A stretch of 64,000 bases of DNA from Setoptus koraiensis (taxonomy: Eukaryota > Arthropoda), in contig CM106586.1 in assembly GCA_048013815.1 (NCBI GenBank), positions 7,998,001 to 8,062,000 on the forward strand, given 5' to 3'. The notes under the pieces were generated by a model that was not told the DNA's origin, did no database searches, and saw only the letters and a program-made list of their open reading frames with translations. Shown here piece after piece: positions 23,863-33,393 of the stretch (positions are counted from its first letter, which is position 1; every line of letters begins with the position of its first letter). The position numbers were made by a program, and so were the translations under genes.

Positions 23863-24126
23863 ATGCCGTGCAACAATAGTAACAAGAGTCGATCACCGGC
23901 CAGAATGTTCTACTTGTTTATCTTGGTGTCAGTGTTGGTGTGCCTCGCCATTTCGACAGCACCGCAAGTGGAGGCCGGAAAAAACAAGGGCGAGGATATC
24001 ATTCTCACCAAACACAGACTAATTATTAGAGGCGGCAAAGGTGGCAAAAAGGGTAGCTTGATCATTGATGACTCAAAACACTCATCGCACATGGGACATT
24101 TTGGAGGTTACGACCAATTCTTTTGA
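23863..24126 (+). CDS. Small secreted Gly/Lys-rich protein, unknown function
   Basis: 87 residues. A classic signal peptide (FYLFILVSVLVCLAISTAPQVEAG) is present whether translation starts at 23863 or at the second Met (23905). The mature part of about 48 residues begins GKNKGEDIILTKHRLIIRGG, has a basic glycine patch (GGKGGKKGS) and ends in an aromatic, His/Gly-rich tail (HMGHFGGYDQFF). It has no cysteines, so it is not a disulphide peptide. A strong TATA box upstream and an AATAAA at 24370-24375 downstream frame a compact single-exon gene. I do not recognise the family; a cuticle-associated or antimicrobial role would be guesswork. Confidence 0.75.
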   Translation: MPCNNSNKSRSPARMFYLFILVSVLVCLAISTAPQVEAGKNKGEDIILTKHRLIIRGGKGGKKGSLIIDDSKHSSHMGHFGGYDQFF

Positions 24127-24369
24127 TGATCAATACAAAATCAACGCTCATCGACACTGCGACAACATCAATTGACGAGGGTAGCAACACACCCAATTAT
24201 TTCTAATTTAAGACATTGCTTCATTGAAATGTGACCACAACAGGCCATGCGCGATACCCATCTGACTGACTTGCAAAATGATGACCGACAAAGTAGACAC
24301 CAAGTTTGGGAGTTTAACGGCAACAACAACAACAACATAACTGTGTAACTTTCTTTGCAAGAGTGTTAC

Positions 24370-24375
24370 AATAAA
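24370..24375 (+). terminator. Polyadenylation signal
   Basis: AATAAA in the 3' flank of the small secreted-protein gene, about 245 bases after its stop codon. Confidence 0.5.
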
Positions 24376-25272
24376 CAATCAAATTGTTATTTGATGTCAG
24401 CATAAAACCCAAATCATAACATAAACAAAATAATGAGCTGTCCTCCTACTCACTGGCCCTATTGAAATCTCTAATTAAACTAAAATCGACTCTATCCAAT
24501 AGGGATAATCCGATGTTCTGACACAACGCCAAAGTTGAAATATTAATAATAATGACTTTATATAAAGCCAGACCATTTCGTAATCGCGAATGACCATCGT
24601 TCGATAAATAAGTCGTTGAAATGTATTGAATGCTAACGACAGACCTTGTGTTGGCAACTTACTCATGAGATTACATTGAGTGTAAAGCAAGTGTGATTAC
24701 ATCGCTTAGACGCTTACCCAATGGTCGTTAACCCAGTTATAGTCGGCCACTAGTCCGCCAGTCCTTTAGCACGCTACACTAGACTTAGGGATGTAGTACC
24801 ATTAGAGTATATAGTTGAATGGCCACTTCAATAAAACCGTAAATTATAGATCCCTTAAAAGTTCTGCTGATTGAACTGATTGTTATATCAGTCAGAGAGC
24901 GATTGTTTTAAATTGTTGTGACAAAACGGTTTGCCCAAAACAACTGCCCGACTGAAGCCGTCGGGATTTGCAAGCCAATTATTGATGTGATCGTGCCGCA
25001 GAGAATGTATCGTCCTCCTTGTTAGTTTTGTTTTCGTGATCGTGTTTCTTTCCATTTTCACATGGCTAATTCAAATTTGTCGTCTGGGAAATTATCAGCT
25101 CAATAATTACTGTGATTCGCTTGATCATGATTAATTTAGGAGCAAATAGACAGCTCAATAGATGCATAAAATGAAGTTACACATGCACTTTACTCTATTC
25201 GGAAACTTGTTCTTCCACACGGACTGCTCTAAATAATATTCTTGCCCCTGTTATTGTTGTATTTGCTGCGCC

Positions 25273-25276
<4 letters not shown>

Positions 25277-25314
<38 letters not shown>
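25277..25314 (+). repeat. GA microsatellite
   Basis: An almost pure run of GA dinucleotides, about 17 units. Arthropod GAGA-binding factors recognise such runs, but this may simply be neutral. Confidence 0.95.
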
Positions 25315-28296
25315 TCGAGACAGCAACAGGTTGAAGTTGATTAATCTGTTCGGGTGATTATGATCGAAAAAGTAGGAAGTTTGGAATGATGGCGTTGATT
25401 AACATAATAAACATGAGCAAATCTAATGAGATGATAATGTTAGTATGCATACTTGCATGTGCACTCATAAAGTTAAACAGTTATATCATACAGGTATAGT
25501 AAAAGTTTTTTTTCTTTCTTTTTCTAGGTTAACATTGTGTGTATCACTTGTCTTGCATTCAAGTGCACACACATTATAATACAATATCAATTTCATTACG
25601 GATCGTGCAATGGATTATTAAAATGAGAGGCGACCAAAAATCGGCTAGCTTGCCTTCTCTCTGCTTGGCTCGGTCTCTCAATTTGAAATTGGTTAGTTGC
25701 ATCACATTGTTACTGTTGCTATTGCCATTTAGTCATGTTTATCAAGTTCACTCATACTTGATTACGATCTCCGATGAATCTTATTGTTTTTTAATCGAGC
25801 TTCTTGTCAAACTTTATTGCTGCTTGTCTGGATATCAGTAGTAGTGGTAGCAGTAGTAATATCACTTAGTTGGTTGGAGAGAAAACAGATTTCTCATCCG
25901 ATAGAAGGAAACTAACATAGATTCGGTCGAATGAGGTCGAACCATGACAAAATCGTGCTTGTGAATAATTGGTACCTGGTAAATAATGTGTTTCTGACTC
26001 ATTTCGCAATTCAAATTTACAATTGAATGAACAGCCCAAATGAGACAAAAATTTTTTGGTGGTTGCTGGTCAAAAAATTGACAAGAAACTTTGTTGTCTG
26101 GTACAACTATGTTTCACTAATTATCACACTAATCAGTATGTTTCTTGCAATGAGCAGAGTGTCTACTATTAATAAAAAGTATCAACATATACATTTTCTT
26201 CTACTTATACCATAATAATATATAGATGTCAGAGCATAACAACCAGTGTCCAACACAAACATACACTTTACATAATATAGTTATGTGATAGACGCTTGGT
26301 ATTAACGATCTTCATCTCGACATATTGTGCTCATGCCAGTGTTATTTAGTAGCTAATTATGCAATCTTTGTTTGTTAGCTCTTTCTACATTGAGAATCAT
26401 TATTTATATCGACACGTGTTCTCATTATGAATATGTATATTTTTTTTGGTTCTATTGCCATCTGATCCATGTCCATTTATGAAAATGATTCTGGACACGC
26501 ATGGAAATCGCAAGAGGTACTGTAAGGCACTTGGTGGCTTGATCAGACAAAAAGTTACCAGAAGCTCTAACAGCTACATTGCTAAAGGGCTGCTTAGTAT
26601 CAACTAATAGACAGATCAAATCAGGTGAATAGAGGGAAAAATGACCAAGAAGCTACGGACAAATAGAGTGCAAGTTGTTCTTGTTTTGTCGATTTCCTAT
26701 TGATAATCAATCGCTTGCCAAGTATGTAGTAGCCATATCATATATAGGTGATTGGAGATTTAAACATGTATAATCAATGCATTTAGGAGTGGTAGCGAGG
26801 ACGGTGAAAGTGGTAGCAACAGGTTGAAGGTTGTTGCATTAGATATCAGGCGTAAGGGTACTTATTATTACTGATTATGAAAATCTGGCTCGCTTGAGAT
26901 TATTGAACTTCGTTTTAAGCAAATGTTGTCTGTGCGAGCGCAAGTGCTTGAGAACGTTATTAGTGAATTTCAAAGGTCATCAGTGGTAATTGGGTGGTTG
27001 CATTGGCGTTGGTGTTGATCGGATAATTACCAAGATGATGAGTTAAAGCAAAAAATATGGTCCATGGGCGAGTGCATCTGAACAAATCCAGTATCGCATG
27101 TGGTTGAATTTGAATAATATCACGCTTGTGTTGTCGTTGTGTGTAATGGCTATCAGTTGGCCATAATCGATTAATTTGCGACGTGCTTTGCCCCCGGTGC
27201 CGTTGTTGTTGTTGATGACAATGCAACTGGAAATATATGAGTCTCATTGACCATGAGCCTCCAGAGAGGAAGTCGGATTGTTGGAAAATTGCCCGTTTGT
27301 TGTGATTGGCAACAATGATTGTTGGCTCGTATTCATTGTTTGCAATTGGCGAAACCTTGTTGCTGAATAGAGCGCGGAGTCCATGAATTTGCTGGCGGAG
27401 ATGATGATATATCATGAGTGAAGGTCCATGATTAACCTTTCAATGACACAATACACAAACACAGTGTATAATCTCTTGTGCCGCTTCATTTCGCGGCTGT
27501 CCCCGGCACTGGCGGTCAGTTGGCGGTTAGGTAACGGCATAACTCATTTTGTTGCTGTCGGCGGCGGCGGCGGCTCGAAATAATCCTATCTGTTTTCCCT
27601 TATCGCGATACAGTCTAGACAGTGGCCAGTGTTTGTATTAATTTTGCTATTAAAAGACCCAACGTGTTGCATGTAAAATGGAGTGGCGCGTAGACTAGAT
27701 CAATTGGCGGATAAATTGAGAGGCTTAAGACAAACTTGCAATTGTCGAGTCAAGGTTGCAAATCTCGTTAGAATTTATATTGTTTATTGTTGCCAGTAAG
27801 TGGGCGAGTGTGATGCAAGTTGAATGGTCGAGTTCAAAGGTTGATCAGATCGGCTCGGATTGGTTCGGTTCGGATTGGTTCGGTTCGGTTGGGATCAATC
27901 AGGCCAACAGTTGGCGAGGAAGGAAACTCGAGGTTCGGTTAAGTTCACGCAGAGAACAACGAGTTGTTCCATGCCACTTGCTTACCGCTGTGTGCGTGCC
28001 CGCACAACTGCACCATTTATCATTGTCGATGGTCTGGGCGCGCTCGCAACGGTTAGCTGTTTCAATGCTATGGTAACGGCCTGTACTCCACACGTAACTG
28101 CACAAGACGAATAGCGCAGTCGATGATGGTGTATCGGGCGAGCCTCTCAAGTGGCAGCTGCCGCCGTCCATTCAATGGATTCCATTGCACAAGTGCGCTC
28201 ATTTGTGTGCGCTGGCAACATCGTGTAACTTGCAACTTGCGAGTTGCAGCTCGAAACTGGCAGTCGGCACACACTCATGTAGAACACGACTCATGT

Positions 28297-28325
28297 AACA
28301 TGACTCATGTTACATGAGTCATGTT
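28297..28325. promoter_or_regulatory. Palindrome with two AP-1-type sites
   Basis: AACATGACTCATG and its exact reverse complement flank a three-base spacer. Each arm contains a consensus AP-1/bZIP site (TGACTCA at 28301-28307 and TGAGTCA at 28315-28321). A further partial CGACTCATG half-copy lies just upstream at 28288-28296. No adjacent gene is evident within 1 kb. Confidence 0.5.
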
Positions 28326-29727
28326 TCACTAGCAGTGTAGCTGTGCCCATTGTCGAACAACACACAAAAGTTCTATACAACGTTGTCCGGCAACGTGGCC
28401 AGCGTAGAACTTTCACTTTGGTTACATGTTGGCTACATGTGCAACATGGCGACTGTATTGTCGAACTTTGTCGCCTGTGTGACACAGCCTGTGTCCGTGT
28501 AACTCGCTCAGCACGAGTGTTCAACCTGCACACAGCGTAACTTACACTGTGTAAGTGCGTGTCGAAACACGTTACTAACGTGACGCTAGCGAACTATGAC
28601 AACCTGGCAGCCATTGTCGGCGGCCATGTTGGCAGCGAACGCGCGACGCGTTGTCCAAGCGGCTGCAACGGCCGCCATCGCTCGCCGCTGTTATCAATAG
28701 AATCAATGATCAAATCGTGTCTGGTCGTGAGTCGTGTTTGGTCGTCAGGGGGGCAAGCGCGGGGCAACACACTGTAGTGAGCCGCTATCTGATACAGCGA
28801 CCATCAGTGTTATTATAGGGCGGGTCGAAGGTTCGGCGAGCGACAGCGAAAGTATTGTGTCGCTGATTCTGCTGCTGTCTTGAAGTTGGCGCACGAAAGT
28901 GGCAGTCAGTGCGGCAGTTAGTGCAATGGTCAGTGATGCCAGCAGCAGCCGCTGAACCTGCCGCGCGCTTGCCAGTTACTGGCAGCCAGTACGTTGCAGT
29001 GTGAAACGAATCGCGCAACAAGCAACTAACAACCAAATCGCCAACCAATGGAAATGAGCAGCCATGCAACAAGCGCGCGAAACGAATCGCCAGCGCGCAC
29101 GCACATAGTTCGACAGAGCCAAACATATCGGTGTCGCTAATTGAATGCGCTGTTGCGCCCACCACACTGCCCCCAGCCCACTGGCTGTTCAGTGCGAGTG
29201 AGCTTGAGTTAAAATTCTCAAAAGTGATCCCCAGCTATGGCGGCCAACAAATCGAACAACAGAAAGGAAGTCAAACACAAAGGCGGGGGGAGGAGATGGG
29301 CGAGCTGCGCGGCTTGTTCGCTTTCTTCAACGCCCGTGCATCAACCGTTCGAGCCGGATCGCCGACACTTACATAATAGCGCCGCTCTGACCAAACGGAC
29401 ACCAGTTCGTCGTTTGCTCCAGATTGATCAACATATCAAGTTGAAGAGGAAGTTGAACAAAATTTAATTTTTATTTTATCATTATCAGCACATAATCGTC
29501 GTAACAACAGTGTGAGTACAAGTAATCAACAGGTTGACAAGTTCAAGCACCAAGTCGCTCAAGTGACAGCGTCCAATCCGTGCGATATTCTCACACAAAA
29601 TCACAATTCTCACCCACTTTCTCTCCCGAATCGATTCCCACGGAATTCCCAACCAAAAATCTAAATAATAATAACAATAATAATTGATTGATTGTTCGCC
29701 CACTCATTCCAACACAGTCCACACAAA

Positions 29728-31170
29728 ATGGTAAGTACACCCGTGCCCGTTCGTTGTTTGCATTTGCCACCACAACAATCAACATTTGCGAATGTGCCAC
29801 ATCTTAATTACTCAGCGCACCCGACTGACATGGCACTAACCTCTATCCAAACATTTTCACCTAATTATCACCATCGACAGTTGACCAAAATAGTTGCTGT
29901 CACTTGCCTGGTGGCCTCTCTTGCCCATTTGGCGACATCGCAAGCCACCCATCCAACAACAGCAAGCGAACAGGCCGCCAAGCTACAAGCTCAACAGGCC
30001 AAGCTGCATTACGTAGAAATTGGACCATCACTCAAGGGAGACTACAAATTTGGTTATGACACAGGTAGCGGACCAGCAGGACAGAGCTTCCGTGAGGAGA
30101 CCCGTCTCGATGATGGAACAGTCAAGGGTGCATATGGCTACATTGACGCAAACGGTAAACAACGTATTGTCAAATACTCGGCCGGCAAAGCCGGTTTTGT
30201 TGTTGAGGGCGATGAAGAGGCACCAGGTCAAGCAGCTGCTGCAGCGGCCGCACCAGCCCATGCACCAGCTCCGGCGCCTGCCCCAAGACACCACGCCCCA
30301 CAACCACAACATCCAGCAGGTTTGGCAGCTACCCTCGAGTACCCGGTCACCAGAGTGGCCGCTCCGGCTCCACAACCGGCACCACAGCCACAATATCAGC
30401 CACAACCAGCACCAGCACCACAACCACAATACCAGCAACAACCATCAGCAACGCCAGCTCACCATGTTGTTGATCCCCAAAACGGACAATATTTCTCTTC
30501 GACCAATGATGCCAACCTAAACAATATCCTCATGCAACAGTTGCGCCAATTGCAACAAGGACCAGTTTTCTCACCTCAATACGCCCCACCGCCGGCACCA
30601 GTTCAACAAACTCAACCAGCTCAACAAGCCACCCAACAATACCCACAACAGCCTCAGCAAGCCCACTTCCAACAACAACAACCCCAAGCTCCAGTCAATA
30701 ACCCGGATGAGTTCAGTCATGTACTTCGCGCCCGCCAAGTAGCAGCTCAACCGCAACCGCAACAACAACAACCACAGGCCACCAACCAAGCATCAGCAGC
30801 TTTATTGGCTTTGGCCCAACAACAGCAACACGATGCTCAGATGTTAGCCAACCTGAGACAGCAACAGTTGCTTCAATTGCAACAACAGCAACAGGTCGCA
30901 CGTCAAGCTCAGCCAGCCCCACAACCTCAATACCAGCAGCAACAACAATTGCAACAACAACAACTGCATCAACAGCAACAGCTCCAACTACAGCAGCAGC
31001 AACAACAGCACCAACAACAACAACAATTTCAAGCTCAACGTCAGCAGCAATCTTCACCTGTTGCAACACAGGAGGTAGCACCTGCACCCCAGCCTGAAGT
31101 TTTTGGCCCACCAGTCATCGATGTTAGAACTCTACAATACTCAATAGGACAACAAACTAGAAGTGGATAA
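29728..31170 (+). CDS. RR cuticle protein, Ala/Pro/Gln-rich, ATG-only first exon
   Basis: The first coding exon is just the ATG (29728-29730), directly followed by GTAAGT. After a 150-base intron ending in CAG at 29880, exon 2 (29881-31170) starts LTKIVAVTCLVASLAHLATSQA, completing a textbook signal peptide; total 430 residues. An intron right after or within the signal peptide is typical of arthropod cuticle genes. The unspliced frame also happens to be open, so a naive reading would give a wrong, longer N-terminus. The RR chitin-binding domain spans about residues 40-105 (GDYKFGYDTGSGPAGQSFREETRLDDGTVKGAYGYIDANGKQRIVKYSA). The remainder is repetitive, with Ala-Pro repeats, PQPQYQ motifs and long Gln tracts. 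It probably forms part of the chitin-protein matrix of the exoskeleton. Confidence 0.9.
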   Translation: MVSTPVPVRCLHLPPQQSTFANVPHLNYSAHPTDMALTSIQTFSPNYHHRQLTKIVAVTCLVASLAHLATSQATHPTTASEQAAKLQAQQAKLHYVEIGPSLKGDYKFGYDTGSGPAGQSFREETRLDDGTVKGAYGYIDANGKQRIVKYSAGKAGFVVEGDEEAPGQAAAAAAAPAHAPAPAPAPRHHAPQPQHPAGLAATLEYPVTRVAAPAPQPAPQPQYQPQPAPAPQPQYQQQPSATPAHHVVDPQNGQYFSSTNDANLNNILMQQLRQLQQGPVFSPQYAPPPAPVQQTQPAQQATQQYPQQPQQAHFQQQQPQAPVNNPDEFSHVLRARQVAAQPQPQQQQPQATNQASAALLALAQQQQHDAQMLANLRQQQLLQLQQQQQVARQAQPAPQPQYQQQQQLQQQQLHQQQQLQLQQQQQQHQQQQQFQAQRQQQSSPVATQEVAPAPQPEVFGPPVIDVRTLQYSIGQQTRSG

Positions 31171-31189
31171 ATATTCAAGTCAACTTATC

Positions 31190-31560
31190 CTTTGTTGGGT
31201 CAAAGCTATGCCCAAAATATTATTTTATTTTTTTTAACATCCAACTAAGACGCTTGACAATTCTAATCATCATCATGATATGTATATAAGCATATTATTG
31301 TTGCATGCTCTGATGTTCAGCATTGACTTGTTGGAAAAAGTTTGCGGGTGCTCTCAAAAAGCATCCATTAATATTATCTAATAATCATAGTTATGTATTA
31401 TTCGACAATATCTAGATAAATGTCATTCCTGATTGACTTTGGTTATGTGTTGTTTATGATCATAACTATATCGAATCGCCATAGATATTCTAATCTTATT
31501 CTAAATAAATATTTATATTAACTGAATGTGTATTTGCCCTTTACAAAGTTACTCAATTTC
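31190..31560 (+). repeat. Diverged duplicate of 3' flank, copy A (partner 31980-32370)
   Basis: Both copies share, in the same order, a TCAACT...TTATCC segment, ACATCCAAC.AAGACGCT.GACAAT, AATCATCATCATGATATG, GCATGCTCTGATG.TCAGCATTGA, and CCATAGATATTCTAATCTTATTC. Divergence is appreciable, so the duplication is not recent. Confidence 0.8.
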
Positions 31561-31579
31561 GTTGCCACCTGAATAAATG

Positions 31580-31700
31580 ATCTTATCATCAGCTAACTGT
31601 GCTACTGCTCATCATCTGAGCCGGCATACATACTAGAATATATTTGTAGAATTTATAAAATCTACTCTCTGTATGTAAATGTAGCTTCAAAAATTCTTGG
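31580..31700 (+). repeat. Decayed copy of cysteine-rich gene promoter (partner about 32835-32960)
   Basis: CATCATCTGAGCCGGCATACAT here aligns with CTATCATCTGAGCTGACATACAT at about 32865, and GTATGTAAATGTAGC here aligns with the TATA region TCTATAAATAGAGCC at 32931. The TATA box has decayed in this copy. A start-like AAAAATGGTACATT lies farther on near 31825, but no intact frame follows. Confidence 0.55.
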
Positions 31701-31979
31701 GAGAGCTCATAGAGAATACCTGGGTTTCCATCTTATTAAAAGTTTATCAGAACGCAGATGAGCAACAAGAACTTCTTAATAGCATAAAATAGGTTGGACA
31801 AACACAGGCAGTCTATCGAAATAAAAATGGTACATTTTCTCATCTCGAGCGGCCACTATTCGACTTCAGTGGGCCATAACGGAGGACAACGGGATGTTTT
31901 TTGTGGAGATCCAAGCATGCTTGATGGATAGAGTCCCATTGTTTAACAACTATGACATAATGGCTGTTCAATGATAGTA

Positions 31980-32370
31980 ATAAATTGTCAACTCGACTTA
32001 TCCCTTGTCGAATCAAAGTTGTATCTCGTATATCATTGCTCCAACATCCAACAAAGACGCTAGACAATCTCAATCATCATCATGATATGCATATAAACAT
32101 ATCATTGTCGCATGCTCTGATGCTCAGCATTGATTGATTCAACACAATTAGCTTATGCTCCTCACAAGCATTAATTGAATTCACCTATTAATCATAGTTG
32201 CGAATTATGCGGCACTATTTGGATAAATGTCAGCCCCGACGGTGTTTGGTTATATATTATTTATAACGACAACCACGTCGTATTGCCATAGATATTCTAA
32301 TCTTATTCGGAATAGATATTTATATTAACTAGATGTGTGTTCGCCTGCTACGAGGTTGCTTAAACCCTCT
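31980..32370 (+). repeat. Diverged duplicate of 3' flank, copy B (partner 31190-31560)
   Basis: Second copy of the cuticle gene's 3' flank without the coding part. Together with the promoter-like duplicate it suggests an ancestral tandem duplication of roughly 0.8-1.3 kb that left only non-coding remnants. Confidence 0.8.
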
Positions 32371-32932
32371 AACACCTGAAGAAATGAATCTATCAGAGCA
32401 CGCAGTCATGATTTTCGTATTGAAGCTAAAATTTCTTCCGTTTAGCAACCTTGACCTTGTCTTGTTATTCTCTAGTTTTCCTGACTTGATATAAGCAATC
32501 GAGCACCTTCCTATCGACCCGGTTCACGCGCAACCACAACAAGCTTGTCACAAAACATAGATACTATTTATATGTGTTTCCGACTGTCGAATTAGCCAGC
32601 CGAAAGGCAGAGAATATCAATTGATTCATTCAAAGTCAGCCTCTTTACTCATGCTCACGACCACCGAATGTGTGCTGCATCCGTTCATATTCAACAATTT
32701 GTGTGCAATGCTCAAGGGATGCATCTTCGCGAGAGTCACAAGCTCGATAGTTCAGGTGGATATTCGCTAGCAAAAAACTGCGAAGCCGCTTATCGAAGCA
32801 AGTAGATGAGCCTCCCGAAATAGATTGGGATCATAGTCAAATGTCACCTGCTAGCTTCTGTTGCCTATCATCTGAGCTGACATACATGTCATAGTGTACT
32901 TATTCTACAGCTTCTAGAATATTCTCTCTGTC

Positions 32933-32940
32933 TATAAATA
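32933..32940 (+). promoter_or_regulatory. TATA box of cysteine-rich peptide gene
   Basis: TATAAATA, about 140 bases before the ATG at 33082, a spacing similar to that of the small secreted gene at 23863. Confidence 0.65.
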
Positions 32941-33081
32941 GAGCCTAGAAAACTGTTGCGAGGCTTGCAGCGAGGACTTCATTCTATTCGACTTGTATCA
33001 GAAACAAGATAAGTGACAGAAATTTCTTCACAATTTAAATTAAGTTAGGTAAATCTAAGCAGCAGATCCACCGGAAACAAA

Positions 33082-33393
33082 ATGGTTCGTCCATCGTTGG
33101 TCTTAATAGCAGCTGCTGCTGTTGTAATGGCAATAATGGGAGCTCCGGTCGATTGTGACGAGGAAACAATCGACATGTTTGACTTGACTCCCAGAAAAGT
33201 CACGTTGCATCCTGATAGCCTGTTCGAAGAGGCACCAGAGGATGTTTGTAAGGGTCAGCCGCCAAGATTGTGCGCGGATTGTTGCCGCAAAAATGGGTAT
33301 CACTCACACCGTTCAAAACACTCGGATCCAACTTCAACATTTGGATTGACACCAAAATGTACGTGCCTGAAAGATCCCAAGCGACAAGTTTGA
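33082..33393 (+). CDS. Secreted cysteine-rich peptide, unknown family
   Basis: 103 residues. A signal peptide of about 20 residues (VLIAAAAVVMAIMGAPVDC) precedes an acidic stretch and a C-terminal disulphide-type module. Cysteines lie at 25, 56, 64, 67, 68, 93 and 95, giving C-x7-C-x2-C-C-x24-C-x-C for the last six. The closing C-x-C and the C-x3-C formed by Cys64 and Cys68 recall defensin-like CS-alpha-beta folds, but spacing between the vicinal CC and the final pair is long and I cannot assign a family. The context AAACAAAATGG and a TATA box 140 bases upstream support this start. Toxin, antimicrobial and cuticle-hardening roles are all open. Confidence 0.75.
   Translation: MVRPSLVLIAAAAVVMAIMGAPVDCDEETIDMFDLTPRKVTLHPDSLFEEAPEDVCKGQPPRLCADCCRKNGYHSHRSKHSDPTSTFGLTPKCTCLKDPKRQV

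Larger units (their letters stand above)
24127..29727. other. Long intergenic stretch
   Basis: No gene that I can support. It contains a GA microsatellite (25277-25314), a hydrophobic open frame at 25623-25841 preceded by a pyrimidine tract and TAG that could be a stray exon, a TTCGG repeat near 27850-27890, and a GC-rich part from about 27.9 to 28.8 kb with a palindrome carrying two AP-1-type sites. The last few hundred bases are the 5' flank of the next cuticle gene. Confidence 0.55.
31171..33081. other. Intergenic stretch containing diverged tandem duplication
   Basis: Begins with the 3' flank of the cuticle gene (AATAAA at 31504-31509). A diverged second copy of that flank lies at about 31980-32370, and a decayed copy of the next gene's promoter lies at about 31580-31700. 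No intact gene is seen between them. Confidence 0.7.

Noticed and set aside
25539-25841. 100-codon hydrophobic frame after a pyrimidine tract
   Set aside because: Could be an exon, but no partner exon, donor or family is recognisable.
26960-27415. 151-codon minus-strand frame
   Set aside because: No domain, and composition is like the surrounding non-coding DNA.
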